From contig JAVHZZ010000003.1 in assembly GCA_036250195.1 (NCBI GenBank), forward strand, positions 333,256,375 through 333,320,374: a DNA stretch of 64,000 nt, in the 5' to 3' direction. Made by a program: the position numbers and the translations under genes. The notes beneath the pieces are model-generated. The model had not been told where the DNA came from. It worked only from the letters and a program-made list of their open reading frames with translations, and searched no databases. This document shows, one piece after another, positions 10,906-22,785 of the stretch. How positions within the stretch are numbered: position 1 is the stretch's first letter; each line of letters starts with the position of its first letter. The stretch comes from Mixophyes australis (Eukaryota > Chordata > Amphibia > Anura > Limnodynastidae).

Positions 10906-12201
10906 TACATTAAAACAGTCAGTAAACGACTGCATACTCAGACTGACAGTTATCATCTGCGGATTTACGGTATGTCCAAAATGAAGGTGATTTATTTTAG
11001 TTAGATCATTCCATGTCTAAAGGTTTTCTTCTGTTATTCTGGTGTTGGCAATAACACCTCAGATATTGAGGAGGTACAAGGCTTCCCAATGTATTGGTTA
11101 CACTCCAATAAGGCTCCTCGCTATGGTAAAGTCTGCCCCCAATTTATTGTAGAGGGTCCACTGACCGATTTTTCTTTTTCCAAGACAGAGACTTTCTTCG
11201 GGATAACACATGCTGGTCTCTGTTACCTTGCCACCCTGTTATGTGGTAGAATGTGCCTCGCACCTCTTCTTCTATCTTATTGGACACCTTTATAGAGGAG
11301 GAGAAACACAGGGTATTCACTAACTCCTAATGGGAAGAGATGACATACAGCACAGAAGTGTATAATCCCAGCAGCTCAAATCGTTTGTTAGATGGTCTTT
11401 GATGTGTTATTTATATCAAAATTAACAAATATGACAATAGTCATCAAGGTCTGGCTAATGCTGACATCAGTAATATTTTGGATTTTATCTCTAATTGGAG
11501 TGTATTTTTACCTTACAGGTAAGACTCGGTGCAAGGGTCTAGCTGGATGATCATCAATTGGCCATCACAGGCTGTCAATCTTCATTCTCAGTCCACAGCC
11601 CCTTAATTGGTTTTGGCATGAAAAACTAGAGTGCATCCTAACTTAATCACAAACCTTAATTTGTGACAGTTTTCCTGCTTTTAAATAATTATTGCGTGAA
11701 TGTTATTGACCAGCTGTTGTTAACCAGCAAGTCAGCACTTGAAGTCATGTCAATAATGAAGTTGCCTTTCTGCTAAAGATGTACTTTGCAAAGATCAATA
11801 CAATCTCATCAGTCTTTTGAATATGATATATGTGTTTTTTCCAGCTTAAAATGTACTGTCCTTTGTTTGAATCTCAGCTAGTTCTTTCAACTTCAAGATG
11901 CAGTTCAAGTTATTAATACTGGGGTTATTCAAAGATTGCTATTGTGCATTATGCAAATGGAGACCACTAGACAGATTTCACATTTTATGCTATGCAAGCA
12001 AAGTTGTTAGATATCAGTATAGTTTATGTCTACTAGAACATCCATCATGGAAGTGATAAATTGAAACGTCTGCTATGAAGATGCCTCTTTCAGATGATCA
12101 CTGCACACACAAATGTCAAATACACAATGACAATATGTTTTGAACTTTAAAGGAGAACTCTCTCAGATAGATTTCTATTTTCCCAAGCAGAAAATATTAC
12201 A

Positions 12202-12205
<4 letters not shown>
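10906..12205. other. unassigned DNA
   Basis: No feature recognised. Open frames are short and unlike known proteins. Confidence 0.4.

Positions 12206-12273
<68 letters not shown>
12206..12273. repeat. (TA)n microsatellite
   Basis: About 34 uninterrupted TA dinucleotides at the 3' edge of the second Penelope-like element. They generate a poly-isoleucine/tyrosine open frame that is not a gene. Confidence 0.95.
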
Positions 12274-12275
<2 letters not shown>

Positions 12276-12618
12276 CAACAGAAGAACAAGCAGGGCGCCT
12301 CTCAGTGATATATCAAATATACAACGTGAAATAGAGCAATACCATGCGTACGTGAGGTAAACAATGATGTGTCTTGTAGGAGATAGTGGAGTAGTCTTAT
12401 CTGTACTTGTAGTCCTCCAGATCAGATGTCCTGGAGTATCCCACTTCTGGATAATATTAAAACATGTGCAACACCAATGACTTCACAGTCACAACCTCAT
12501 CCAGATGGCGAAAATGCATAAGATTGAAAAAAGGAAGATATTTTGGTATGCATATAAAAATTTTAATAAAATGTAATAAAAGCACTCACATGAGGTACTG
12601 GAAAACACACTGGATACA

Positions 12619-12663
12619 GCTCAACGCGTTTCGTCTTGTACAACTCAAGACTTCATCAGGAGC
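12619..12663 (-). ncRNA. hammerhead-like ribozyme motif in Penelope-like 3' UTR
   Basis: On the minus strand: GCTC, then CTGATGA, then AGTCTTG, a 7-nt loop (agttgta), CAAGAC, then GAAACGCGTT, then GAGC. This fits a minimal type I hammerhead: stem I GCUC/GAGC, core CUGAUGA and GAAA, stem II GUCUUG/CAAGAC, and a very short stem III made of the self-complementary ACGCGU. Penelope-like elements are known to carry such ribozymes in their terminal repeats, acting as dimers because stem III is so short. Possible deviations: the cleavage triplet would be GUU rather than the preferred GUC, and the base after CUGAUGA is A. Activity is untested. Confidence 0.65.
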
Positions 12664-13577
12664 ATAAGATACAAGTGTACATCATGTTGGAGCTATTTAT
12701 GGTATAGCCACGCTAATTGGCACATGCGCGGTGACCGCCACCCATCGCGCATGCGCGAACCATAGAAATAGCTTTATTGCTATAGTTATACAGAACAAAC
12801 GAGCAAACTTAAAAAATAGACCACTATATATATAAATGGGCGTTTATAGTGATAGATAAAGTGATAGTGATCCCCCAGAAACACATAGTCGCCTTATGTA
12901 GAACTTGGTATTGGGTAAATTTACATTATTCAACGTTTAATACCTACACAGCCTAAACCCATCAGCGCGCATGCGCCGAAGAAAAGAACAACTTTATTGG
13001 TATGGTTAATGTGTGCGCAGCGTGAGTCCGTCAACGCGCATGCGCCGAGGCACAGAGCAACTTTCTCAATGCAGATTTAGAAAAGAAACATAGAGACCCA
13101 AAATGGGAACAATATGAGCCTACACAAACAGGTCTTATAAAAAATATATAAACAGGTCCTATAAAAATATAAAAATGTATATATATATTTCCAACTCTTC
13201 GCTAAATCACAGTTGTTTCTTCCTGCCTATTATAATATATATTCTGGATAAAGCCATATGAACATATTCCATATGTCTATGTAATATTTGATTACTATAA
13301 TCTTACTACATTATATGATAGCGTACACACTATACCTATAAAACACTATACATATAAAACACACTCCATTCTAGTAAAGTACTAACATATCTCTAAAACC
13401 ACAATGGACCAAAATGGCTAGTTGAATCTAGACAGAAGATATAAGTGAATGAGATATAAGATATAAATTGGTCCAAAACTATGCTAGAGGAGATGTCATT
13501 AATGTAACTTTAGCATTGAGGATAATTAGTGAACAAAAAATCTAGAGAAGAGTGGAACATTCCTAAAGTTAGTTGTC

Positions 13578-13744
13578 TACAGGAAAGGAGCTATTTCGTA
13601 GTTCTCGTTCAAACCTGCTGGAATTAGTGTACCCAATTCAAAAATCCAATACATTTCACGGCATGAGAGTTTCTGTTGAAGATCACCTCCCCTGACAGAC
13701 AATGAAACCTTCTCCAATGCCAGAAATCTAAGGCAACTCGGGTC
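13578..13744 (-). pseudogene. Penelope-like GIY-YIG endonuclease, C-terminal fragment
   Basis: About 55 codons are open to a stop. They include LRFLALEKV, VRGGDLQQKL, REMYWIFELGTL and PAGLNENYEI. This is the standard C-terminus of frog Penelope-like proteins (RGGD, then RExxWIF, then GLNE). The catalytic GIY-YIG part and the whole RT lie upstream and are absent. Truncated and non-functional. Confidence 0.85.
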
Positions 13745-13750
13745 TCCATT

Positions 13751-13785
13751 GTGTGTATATATATATATGTGTGTGTGTGTGTGTG
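13751..13785. repeat. (TA)n(TG)n microsatellite
   Basis: Compound dinucleotide repeat exactly at the 5' break of the Penelope-like fragment. Confidence 0.9.
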
Positions 13786-15973
13786 CAAAGAAAAAGCTCC
13801 CTAGGTTTTGGTCACACTTCTGTCATTTCCAATGGCTAAGGAGCTGCACTTAAAACTTAAAATAAATAAGACTCCTTTTCATGAGTATAAAAAAGATGTA
13901 TAGGTTCCTGTTTCTGGGAAGTGTTGATTATGCACTCAATACATTAGATGTGTCATATTAAGGATTAAGCAAGAGGTTTTCCTAGTTCTCTGTCTTCTAC
14001 AACTGTGTGGACTTCCCCTGTACAAGCCCTTGTTTGCTCTCTCACAAGCAGCAATGGGCAGGATGCCAGTGCTGGATGGAAACTTTAACTCAGCAGAAAT
14101 AGGTAAAAGTTGGAGCACACGTGAAGTACTTTTACAGACTTTCATGGGTAGTTTGCCAGCATATCACTTGGCACCTGCAAGCTGCCGGAAACAATAGAAA
14201 TTATGACACTTCTTCGTAAGTCAAAGAATGGTTTGCAGAGTGTGAAACTTCTGGCCAATGAAGATGCTCTGGGAGGTTTTTCCAGGTAATATAATTAAGA
14301 GATATTAAGGACCTGATTAATGCATGCAAAAGAACATACGTATTTCCGGCATACGCGCATCCGTATTTAACTACAAGCGTATCTGAAGAAACGTCTCTGG
14401 TTGAATACAGGTCTAGGTATGTTCTGCCTATACGGCACTTGCCGCATACAGACAGACATATTCATTCACTGCTGGAAATGTACAATACATGTTTGTCAAG
14501 AACATAGAGAACTTACAGTTATTTATAAGGGTTAACCCATTACATAATTATGGGAAATAAGGCCTAAATCATAACTGCAGTGTAAATTGGGTATATCAAT
14601 TGAATCCATTGATAAGTTGAGCTACTAACATGTAAAATGTGAAGTCAGAAAGTCTGTTGTGTGTGTATTTGGTGGCTTTGCACATCCCAGTGTTAGAAAA
14701 TAGCGGTGTCACCTGTAGCAGCTTCAAAGGGTCCCTGCTGTTAGCTATATCCTGACACAAGTTAGTTTTTGGACACCTGAATAGACTTTGTAAGGCCGGT
14801 CACAGCTTGACATCCTTGCAGCCAAAGGCAGCATTTGAAGGCCTATACAGGTATATAGGAATATGAGCTTCAAAGGAAAATGTCTTCATAGTTCACATTT
14901 TGGGAAATCTGGGTGGCACTCCATACTGAGGAGCAGATATAACACCAGGGTTGTGAATGACAGGTACTGACGGTATTCGGGAACAGCTATAATCACATAT
15001 CTTTGGGAAAGGTATGTCACATTGTCATACTTCCATCATGTTTGGTATTTCAATGTGCAGGAGATTATGATCTTTTTTTTGAAGGGGGAGTTATGTCTCT
15101 GGGATATATCTGTGAAGAATTACCCAAAGGTCAAAACTTTGGGAATATTTGTGAGCAAACTATAGTAACACCCAGGGGACATCCCTGACCCCCTATTAAT
15201 ATTAACACTGCCCCTCTGAAGACCGCCCAATTACATTTTGCTTCCTATTGAAATGGGCAGGATGGGAGTCTCAATGACGCGTATCACTCTGTACAACGTT
15301 CTAAAACAGGTCAGTAAAAGGCACCAATAAGTTATAGAAACACTAAAGGCTGCATTATTAGATGCTAAACTAGGATTAAGCCAGGTTTTTCCTGATAAAA
15401 GTGTGTTATTTGTGAAGTAGTATGACTAGACATTGTTGGATGGCAAATGAGTAAATTAAACTGTTTTTGTTTTGTTAAACAATGAAATGCTAGTATATAC
15501 TGCATAAAAAAAGTTACTGGAGATTACTACTGAATTACAGTATTTATTAAAGTACTTCAGTCCGATTGCATTTCTGTAATGTATGTTTTCATGGTTAAGG
15601 TAATGATATTATTGCTGAACAGTAATGGTTGATTTACATGGACATATTGTTATAGAGTGAGATTTAACAATAGAAATGTTGGTATTTTGTGCCAAAATGT
15701 CAGAGAATATAAAATGAACCAGAAGTCTTCAATAGTCCGGGGGCTTTGATAAATAGTGAAAAGCTGGGGAAAACGCCAATTTTAAATAATTAAAGGCTAA
15801 CTACACTTTTAAAGAATATTCCATGTCAAGTCACACTGCTTACACATTAAAAATAATTTCCTGAAATACAAGCCCTAGTTTTTCTGTGTAAAAGCTACAA
15901 TCTTCAGCTGCTGGCTTTAATGGTCCAGTATCTGTAAATAGCCTGTGTGTTTCTTAAGCAACCACCTCATCCC
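13786..15973. other. unassigned DNA
   Basis: No repeat family or exon recognised. All open frames are under 70 codons with no known motif. Confidence 0.4.
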
Positions 15974-16725
15974 GTAGACTGCGCGGTCTAGAGGATCTCC
16001 CCCGCCTCTTCTCCTGTAGACTGCGCGGTCTAGAGGATCTCCCCCGCCTCTTCTCCTGTAGACTGCGCGGTCTTGAGGATCTCCCTCGCCTCTCCTCCTG
16101 TAGACTGCGCAGTCTAGAGGATCTCCCTCGCCTCTCCTCCCGTAGACTGCGCAGTCTAGAGGATCTCCCTCGCCTCTCCTCCCGTAGACTGCGCAGTCTA
16201 GAGGATCTCCCTCGCCTCTCCTCCCATAGACAGCGCAGTCTAGAAGATCTCCCTCGCCTCTCCTCCCGTAGACTGCGCAGTCTAGAGGATCCCCCTCGCC
16301 TCTCCTCCCGTAGACTGCGCAGTCTAGAGGATCTCCCCCGCCTCTCCTCCCGTAGACTGTGCAGTCTAGAGGATCTCCCCCGCCTCTCCTCCCGTAGACT
16401 GTGCAGTCTAGATGATCTCCCTCGGCTCTCTTCCCGTAGACTGTGCAGTCTAGAGGATCTCCCCCGCCTCTCCTCCCGTAGACTGTGCAGTCTAGAGGAT
16501 CTCCCCCGCCTCTCCTCCCGTAGACTGTGCAGTCTAGATGATCTCCCCTGCCTCTCCTCCCGTAGACTGTGCAGTCTAGATGATCTCCCTCGGCTCTCTT
16601 CCCGTAGACTGCGCAGTCTAGAGGATCTCCCTCGCCTCTCCTCCCGCAGACTGTGCAGTCTAGAGGATCTCCCTCGGCTCTCTTCCCGTAAACTGCACAG
16701 TCTAGAGGATCTCCCCTACCTGCCC
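15974..16725. repeat. 42-bp minisatellite, 18 copies
   Basis: The unit is gtagactgcgcagtctagag, then gatctccctcgcctctcctccc. Eighteen tandem copies run with point variants and no length change. Each unit contains the near-perfect palindrome GACTGCGCAGTC. Because 42 is a multiple of three and the minus-strand frame has no stop, a 275-codon minus-strand frame with a 14-residue repeat (GDPLDCAVYGRRGE-like) is open at 16744-15917. I regard that frame as a by-product. Variant types (cggctctcttccc, tagatgatc) recur in blocks, suggesting higher-order duplication. Confidence 0.95.
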
Positions 16726-18300
16726 CCGGCATCACTCCCAGCACAACTAGGTTGGTATACTAGGAGTTTAAACTTTGTGATGTTGGGTGCATGACAGAGC
16801 CAAAAGTAATTAGTGAGTGCTAGAGCTGGACCACCATGAAAGACAGAGATTAGCAATTTTTTTTTTTAAATGTTAATATGTCACTGAAGAAAGAGGAGTA
16901 AACAAATTAGAGCGTCTTCATGCCTAGCAGCGAGCAGTACTTATCTGCACAGATGAATGCACGGAAGACACCAAGTCAGCAGACCATGCTTTTAATCTCA
17001 TATCAAATCGCTGCAATAAGGGTTTGTGAAACACAGGCTCAAACAGGTTTGAGAATAACATTTCCCAAGTGGTTTAATATAAATATGCATGTCCTACAGT
17101 GTAGAATAAGTGTAAGAAGCATATAGAACAAAACGAAACCGCTTATTTCTGTACAGTGCATTTTTGCATACCAATATTACTCCATTGAACATGTTTTGTT
17201 TTGGATCCATATTATGTCTGTGAATCAGTTTTGCAACACATTCATCTATTTTTACTTAATAATGTACTATTTTTAATTACTTCACTACTGTTTACAAATT
17301 GCGGGTTGGTTGTATGGTTAAAATATAGTGAATAGAAACATATTAAAACATGATAAGTAATCAGTGTATTAGTTGGTAGAACAAATACATTTTCAAAAAT
17401 AATAAGAACCCACCCTAAAGGGCTTGGCAAGCCATGGTTTAGATGTTGACTAGAACCTATAGGCACATCAATCTTGGTGAATTCCACCCTACCTAGTAGC
17501 ACTCATTTGCACATTCTGTAGCTCAACCAGACTTGTGACAGAGCAATATAGAGACACTAATCCTCAGATAAACTCCCATAACTTAATTTTTCTAAGTTCA
17601 TATTTCCTTGCAGAATAAAAGTTTAAACTACACACAGTGCAGGGAAAAGGTTCCAAATCATTATCTAACTGCCCTCCCTCTATTCCCCCAGCTCTCGCCC
17701 CAACTTAAAGTTTAAGAACTTCAGGTATAAATGAACACTGATACAATGCCATGGGAAAAACAAACACAAAGCACAAGACAATTCATATAAGACATATTAT
17801 TTTAAAAATAATCAATACTGTGCACTTTCAGCAGTGTGTGTGAAATTCCTCTTTAATTACTGTGGCCACATGCAGTAAATGAAACGTAAGGCATGCTGTT
17901 AAGTGAAACAGTAATATGAACGACTCTCTTAATCTAAGAACAGAGCATCAATAAATGTAGGTACAACGGTGTCCTTTACAAGTCTCTTAGTCAGACTACA
18001 GCACAAGATGTCAATAAATCACATGTACAGGTCTTGCTGAAGCAGGGTCAGCCCTTGGTTTAATATATCATGAAGAAAAATGCAGGAGAGACAGTGGCTC
18101 CCAGGCCTTATTGTCGATAACAGTAGTCCAGTTGCTTAACCGCTGAAAAAATATACATTAACTCAAGTACATGTGTAATTTTATCCATACTAGGTCACAC
18201 ATTAATTATTCTAGCTGGCAGGTCCAGAAATGAAGAATGTCGTCCTATGCTGAAACAGTAAGGGTATTATTTGATTCAATTAAATATGGAAGAATGGAAG

Positions 18301-18301
<1 letters not shown>
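16726..18301. other. unassigned DNA
   Basis: Contains a poly-T run near 16857. No supported gene or repeat family. Confidence 0.4.
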
Positions 18302-18331
<30 letters not shown>

Positions 18332-18342
18332 TGTATACTGGG
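18302..18342. repeat. (GT)n microsatellite
   Basis: GT dinucleotides with a few ta interruptions. Confidence 0.9.
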
Positions 18343-19330
18343 TGTTAGCCTATGCGGAATCAAATAACTGTAAATAGCAAAGTAGTGCTAAGTTTCAGCT
18401 TCACTTTCCACCATAACTAAAAGTGTCTTCTTATTTTGTGTAATATACACCTGTATGGTACTATACAAACCAACATAGGGTTTCCGAATAATTTATAGTA
18501 TACATCCATTTATTATTTCCACAAAGTATATTACACATATGTTGATGTGGCCTTTTATCTTGAAGCACCAATATGGTGCAGCTGGAGTGTAACTAATTAG
18601 ATTCTTCTTTAGCACTAGGGGCAGAGCAAAACTTCTACATAAGACTTTACGGGTGTTTAATATATATATATATATTGTTACTAGTGTTTTCACTATTGTT
18701 TGGAGGTTACTGTAATCTTCCCCAATGCCTTTATCTGCAGTAAATACCACCCCAAAAATAGAATGTGCTCCAAAAACTAGAATATAAGCAGAACGCTAGT
18801 AAAACTGAAAGTGGGTATGGAGACAGTAGAAATAACGGATTCTACTGTCAGATCTGATCACATGCGCTTTACTAGTGATATATATACCAGTGGGTATAAG
18901 TCCATAGAGAACCATGGGTTATGCTTTTTTAGGCACGCACATATGTCTATGCATAAGTATATGAACGAACCCATAAAGCAACTTACATATTTGCATTGAG
19001 CCTGCATGAGGTAAGTAGACTTATTATATCCTTGTAATGTAACATAGATACCAAGCTTGTTGCTGGTAATATCATATAGCCAGCAGCAGGGTGGAACCAA
19101 AATCCAGAAGCAGAATGGTATAACGGGAAAATAAGAGTCATGTGTGTATAATGCGTAGTCAGGGGGCGTTCCGTGATCTTTTCAGATTTTCCAATCATGG
19201 GAGGTATGTACAAGACAGGTCAAAAACAATATTCAGTGCACTTACCGTCACAAAAAGCAAGACAAAGTAATAAAAGGCGATAAAACTGCCAGATGTTCTT
19301 TTTATCAGATCTATTTATAAATATAATGAG
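18343..19330. other. unassigned DNA
   Basis: A short (TA)n at 18660-18676; otherwise nothing recognised. Confidence 0.4.
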
Positions 19331-19485
19331 ATAAGGTTGATAATCTAACACGGCTTATTGCGAAGCACCTATCGCCATAATTTATCAATCAAATCTCGCT
19401 GAGGAAGCTTTCGTTGGTGAGAACCGGTGAACATTAACGGCGATGGAATTACCCCCACTTGATGTATACACCGATGCCTAATCTC
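19331..19485. repeat. family-B dispersed repeat fragment
   Basis: Words such as cacctatcgccataatttatca and aacggcgatggaattaccccc resemble the 'gatggcgataac' repeat seen at 43.1, 46.3, 56.8, 57.8 and 59.0 kb. Fragmentary; boundaries uncertain. Confidence 0.35.
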
Positions 19486-20458
19486 CTGTGGAAATGGGTG
19501 ATTTTTGCCCATATGTTACTATGTGATTAAATACATAACGACCCGCCAATGAAGTTGTGTGCAGAACACAAAGAACAAGTTAATCTAGTTATTACAAAAA
19601 AAATTAATAATAATAATAAACTACTAACTGTATATAATCTTCAGTTGCTTTCCCATCCAACAATACGTGTATAGGGCACATTTTCAACAATTCTTGTTAA
19701 AGACAAAACTTACTATGTTTTAGAACTGAAGAAAATGTTATCCTTGAATAATTCAGGCAGAACTGGTTATTGCAGCTGTTATCTTTGATAATATTCTTTA
19801 GGAAATGAGATGTTAATACTGATGGCCTTTCTTAGTGAGAACATACAGTACACTTCCAAATCACATCTTTAATATTATGGTCCTGATCATCTTTCCTTTC
19901 AGTCACTCATTCTTCTCAGCAGCTCAGTGCCATTAAAAATAGCTTTACAAGGAAACCCCAATCCCTATAACAATACCTGCTTCAGTTGCCAGTTATAAAT
20001 GCTGCATGTAAATGCATGTCATATTTCCCTTTTGCTTGTTCTTTTGTTATGCTATGCACATACAAGTCATTTAATCCACCTCTCCTCTATTCCAATATGT
20101 TACAGGGGAACACAGGAGAGATTTATGCTCACCTACAGATCATTGGTGTCTGTGAAGAAACACTGGTGCAACACACACAACTGTCTTACCAAAGTGGATG
20201 GAGCAAAGATGGTGAGGAGAGCAAGTCTTGTGCTCATGTCCCATTGTCTGCTTTGGTAAGAGGACAGTGTGCACTATAAAACTGTCTTCCCATTGAGATA
20301 AAAGTGAGAATTTGTCCCTGCTTTATTTACATGTCAAAAACAGAATAGAGGAGACCTGGATTAAATGACGCCCATGGGCACAATTTGTTAGTGTGTTTCT
20401 CCTCTAGGTGTTGATGCCATTTTTGTCCTAGCAGCTAACAGAGAAGTGTGACTCTCCA
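19486..20458. other. unassigned DNA
   Basis: No supported feature. Confidence 0.4.
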
Positions 20459-20541
20459 GTATTTGTGGAACTCACAGTCCCAGAATGTCTGGTAAGCTTC
20501 TATATAGTAAGGCTTGATGGGATTTGTAGTACCACAACAGC
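20459..20541. mobile_element. short palindromic MITE
   Basis: ATTTGTGGAACTCACAGTCC on the left is partly complementary to ggatttgtagtaccacaac on the right. This 'tggtactacaagtcccagcat'-style foldback is common in frogs, from memory. About 83 bp. Confidence 0.4.
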
Positions 20542-21082
20542 CAGATTGCATAGTCCATCTATCATTTCAGCATCATGCATTTTTTAAGTTGACAAAAGGA
20601 TATTACATGTCCTATCTCTTGTTTTGGCTATGTTGGTAAAAAGAGCTCTCTTATCTGTGAATAAATCTACCATTCCCTGGAAATGTACGACACAGTTCTG
20701 TAGCTTCTCTATGTAACCCTTGTGCTATTGGCGCATAAGACAGCTGACATTCTTGATGATGTTTTTATTACTAAAGAAAGTTTCCAGAAAGCTTTTAGGT
20801 CTGTATAAGTCACATGTACAATATTCAGCTGCCTCCGCCTTTCACAGTCTCTCCTCAGTCCACCGGTAGCTGCACAAAAATGTCAATCGTTAAGGGCTGC
20901 TTTAATATAATGCTTCTGCCTACAGCAGTCACACACCTTGCCCACCAGCATCTACAATTGCTATTCTGCTACCCTATGTATCAGTTGGTACCCACACCTC
21001 TTAGACATACTTGCTGACTTACAGCTTCTCCCCTTTGAAAGATCTCCGAGTGGAGCTCGGGTGGCAAATGTCCAAGGGGTGA
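20542..21082. other. unassigned DNA
   Basis: No supported feature. Confidence 0.4.
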
Positions 21083-21254
21083 GCGTGATGCAGGGCCGGA
21101 TTAAGACACTGTAGGCCCCTGGGCTAGGGGTACTGTGAGGCCCCCATTTTTCAAGCGACTTATGCCTAATCCGATATTATTGGGGGCTCCCTAGTAATAT
21201 CGGATTGGGCATAAGTAGTTTGAGCTGTGTTCCTTTTAATATACTAAATCAGTA

Positions 21255-21552
21255 TTCTCAAAATGCACACTTTGCAAGCCAGCCCCCAAACCTCGCCCTT
21301 CAAATATCTCCCCCAAAAGTGCACACTGTGCCAGCCAGCCCCCAACCCCCCCCCCCCCTGCAAATATCTCCCTCAAAAGTACACACTTTGCCAGCCAGCC
21401 CCCAAACCCTGCCCTGCAATTATCTCCCCCAAAAGCACAATATGCGTGCCAGCCAGCCCCCCCCCCTTGTAATTCTCTGCACCAAAAATACAATGTACAG
21501 TATGAGCCAGCCAGCCCCCCCTTGTAATTCTCTGCACCAAAAATACAATAAG
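21255..21552. repeat. tandem repeat inside hAT element, ~57-bp unit, 5 copies
   Basis: Each copy contains gccagccagcccccaa, then a 'tgcaattatctcc' or 'gtaattctctgc' word, then ccaaaa. A sixth partial copy resumes at about 22152-22195, so the nested element landed inside the array. Confidence 0.8.
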
Positions 21553-21654
21553 AAAATGGTAGTGGGAAGGGCCGCACTTCCTTATATGTGAGGATGCAGC
21601 CACAAAATAGAACCCGTGGTATACGGAGGGAAATCCCCACCCTCCCAAATAAAG

Positions 21655-22151
21655 ATGGGTAACAAGATGAGGTTCAGGGCGCAAAAGTATGTGCCTAAAG
21701 CTGGATATACTGAATAAGCAAAGAAATGTTTAAATGTAAAAAGGGCAAACTTTCGGTAGTATCGTGCATTGAACAGCTACTTACTTTTCATTTTATGGGT
21801 TTTGGCCCCAACTCATGTGTGTTTGGACTCTTTTTTTGTTTTTCATTTTTTGTTTTTCATTTTTTTTTTTTAATCTATTTTATATCATTTTTTCATAGAC
21901 TGTTTAGTCATTTTTCATACCCCTGATCAGTTTGCCCTTTTTACATTTAGACATTTCTTTGCTTATTCAGTATACTGTTTACTGTATTGCCCAGTGCAAT
22001 TATCTCATACCGTGCTCTGCATTGTGCACATTTTATTGTTTATATGTCTTTGTTCTGGCCAGAACATGTTTATTTGCATTTATGTACACATAATAGAATA
22101 AATTCCAGCTTTAGGCACATACTTTTGAGCCCTGTACCTCATCTTGTTACC
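21655..22151. mobile_element. nested palindromic insertion within the hAT tandem array
   Basis: Left arm 21655-21750 (gggtaacaagatgagg, then tgcctaaagctgg, then tgtaaaaagggcaaac) is complementary to two right-side blocks, 21931-21977 and 22105-22151, which are separated by about 127 bp absent from the left. The words aaaaatacaat occur at both outer junctions (near 21540 and 22153). They are either a target duplication or part of the host tandem unit. Sequence 21553-21654 lies on the left only and has no partner. Confidence 0.6.
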
Positions 22152-22274
22152 CAAAAATACAATTTACAGTTGTCTGAGCCAGCCAGCCCCCAAGAGCGAG
22201 CTTACCTCGGTCTTCAACGCTGGTCTTCTCTTCTGTCAGCTCACACCCTGTCCCTGCTGCCTGTAGTGTCTGTT

Positions 22275-22370
22275 CCGCGGCGTGCACCTATCTCCTTCCT
22301 GAGGAGATCTCGTGAGAGTGATCTCACTCTCACGAGATCTCCTTAGTAAGGAGATAGGTGCACGCCGCGG
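22275..22370. repeat. long hairpin, ~48-bp arms, almost no loop
   Basis: CCGCGGCGTGCACCTATCTC at 22275 matches the reverse complement of the sequence ending at 22370, and pairing continues through gagatctcgtgagagtga at the centre with only about four mismatches. A 96-bp DNA palindrome of this quality is likely to extrude or snap back and is hard to clone and sequence. Confidence 0.9.
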
Positions 22371-22689
22371 TCGGACCATTGCCTGCAGCCTGTCAATGGA
22401 GGTGAGTGACGTGACGTCACCATCATTCAGGACTCGGAGTCACCGATCGCGGTACAGTAGCGCGGCCGGCGGCTCGCTACAGCTCACCATAAAAAAAAAA
22501 AAATACTTTCAAGAAAGGGCCCCACGGATGCCCGAGGCCCCTGGGCTGTAGCCCAGTTAGACCTCGGGTTAATCCGGCCCTGGCGTGATGACAGCATTGT
22601 GTCACTATAGCCCTACACCTTACACAATTTGCAGGTTTGCGCTTAAGGGGCAGGGCTAAATTAAGCAATACATTAAGCCCTGACTCCCC

Positions 22690-22784
22690 CAGGACCAGGG
22701 GAGGGCATCTGCTTTTCCAGGAGGCTGGGAGGACTCCCCAATATTCGGGAGCCTCCTGGACATACCAGGAGAGCAGGCAAGTAT
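22690..22784. repeat. family-C MITE fragment ('gggagtctcccggac' type)
   Basis: Contains gaggactccccaatattcgg, gagcctcctggacat and ends aggcaagtatg, matching the 3' part of the full copy at 56160-56447. Confidence 0.6.
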
Positions 22785-22785
22785 G

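Larger units (their letters stand above)
12280..13744 (-). mobile_element. Penelope-like element, 3' end (5' truncated)
   Basis: Reading the minus strand from 13744: the last ~55 codons of a GIY-YIG endonuclease, a stop at 13580-13578, then about 1.3 kb of untranslated or pseudo-LTR sequence ending at the (TA)n tract. The UTR contains a hammerhead-like ribozyme motif (12619-12663) and three CGCGCATGCGC palindromes (about 12743, 12965 and 13033). The 5' break lies at a TA/TG microsatellite. The C-terminus retains a clean frame, unlike the copy at 4.6-8.0 kb, so this copy is probably younger or a different subfamily. Limits are approximate. Confidence 0.75.
21091..22582. mobile_element. non-autonomous hAT element, 8-bp TSD gcgtgatg
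   Basis: The left terminus is CAGGGCCGGATTAA. The right terminus, reverse-complemented, is CAGGGCCGGATTAA as well. Subterminal ggcccctgggct words are also inverted. A perfect 8-bp duplication gcgtgatg flanks it (21083-21090 and 22583-22590). These are diagnostic of a hAT transposon. The 1492-bp interior has no transposase but is complex: a tandem array (21255-21552), a nested palindromic insertion (21655-22151) and a long hairpin (22275-22370). The perfect duplication suggests a fairly recent insertion. Confidence 0.9.

Noticed and set aside
12140..12334. 64-codon frame with poly-(Ile-Tyr)
   Set aside because: Produced by the (TA)n microsatellite.
15260..15300. Another hammerhead-type 'gacgcgt' word
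   Set aside because: No CTGATGA, no GAAA and no stem II near it.
15917..16744. 275-codon minus-strand frame as a gene
   Set aside because: It is exactly the 42-bp minisatellite read in an open frame, with no flanking coding signal.
21205..21684. Several 70-134-codon frames on both strands
   Set aside because: They follow the proline-rich tandem array inside the hAT element; simultaneous openness on both strands argues for low-complexity sequence.
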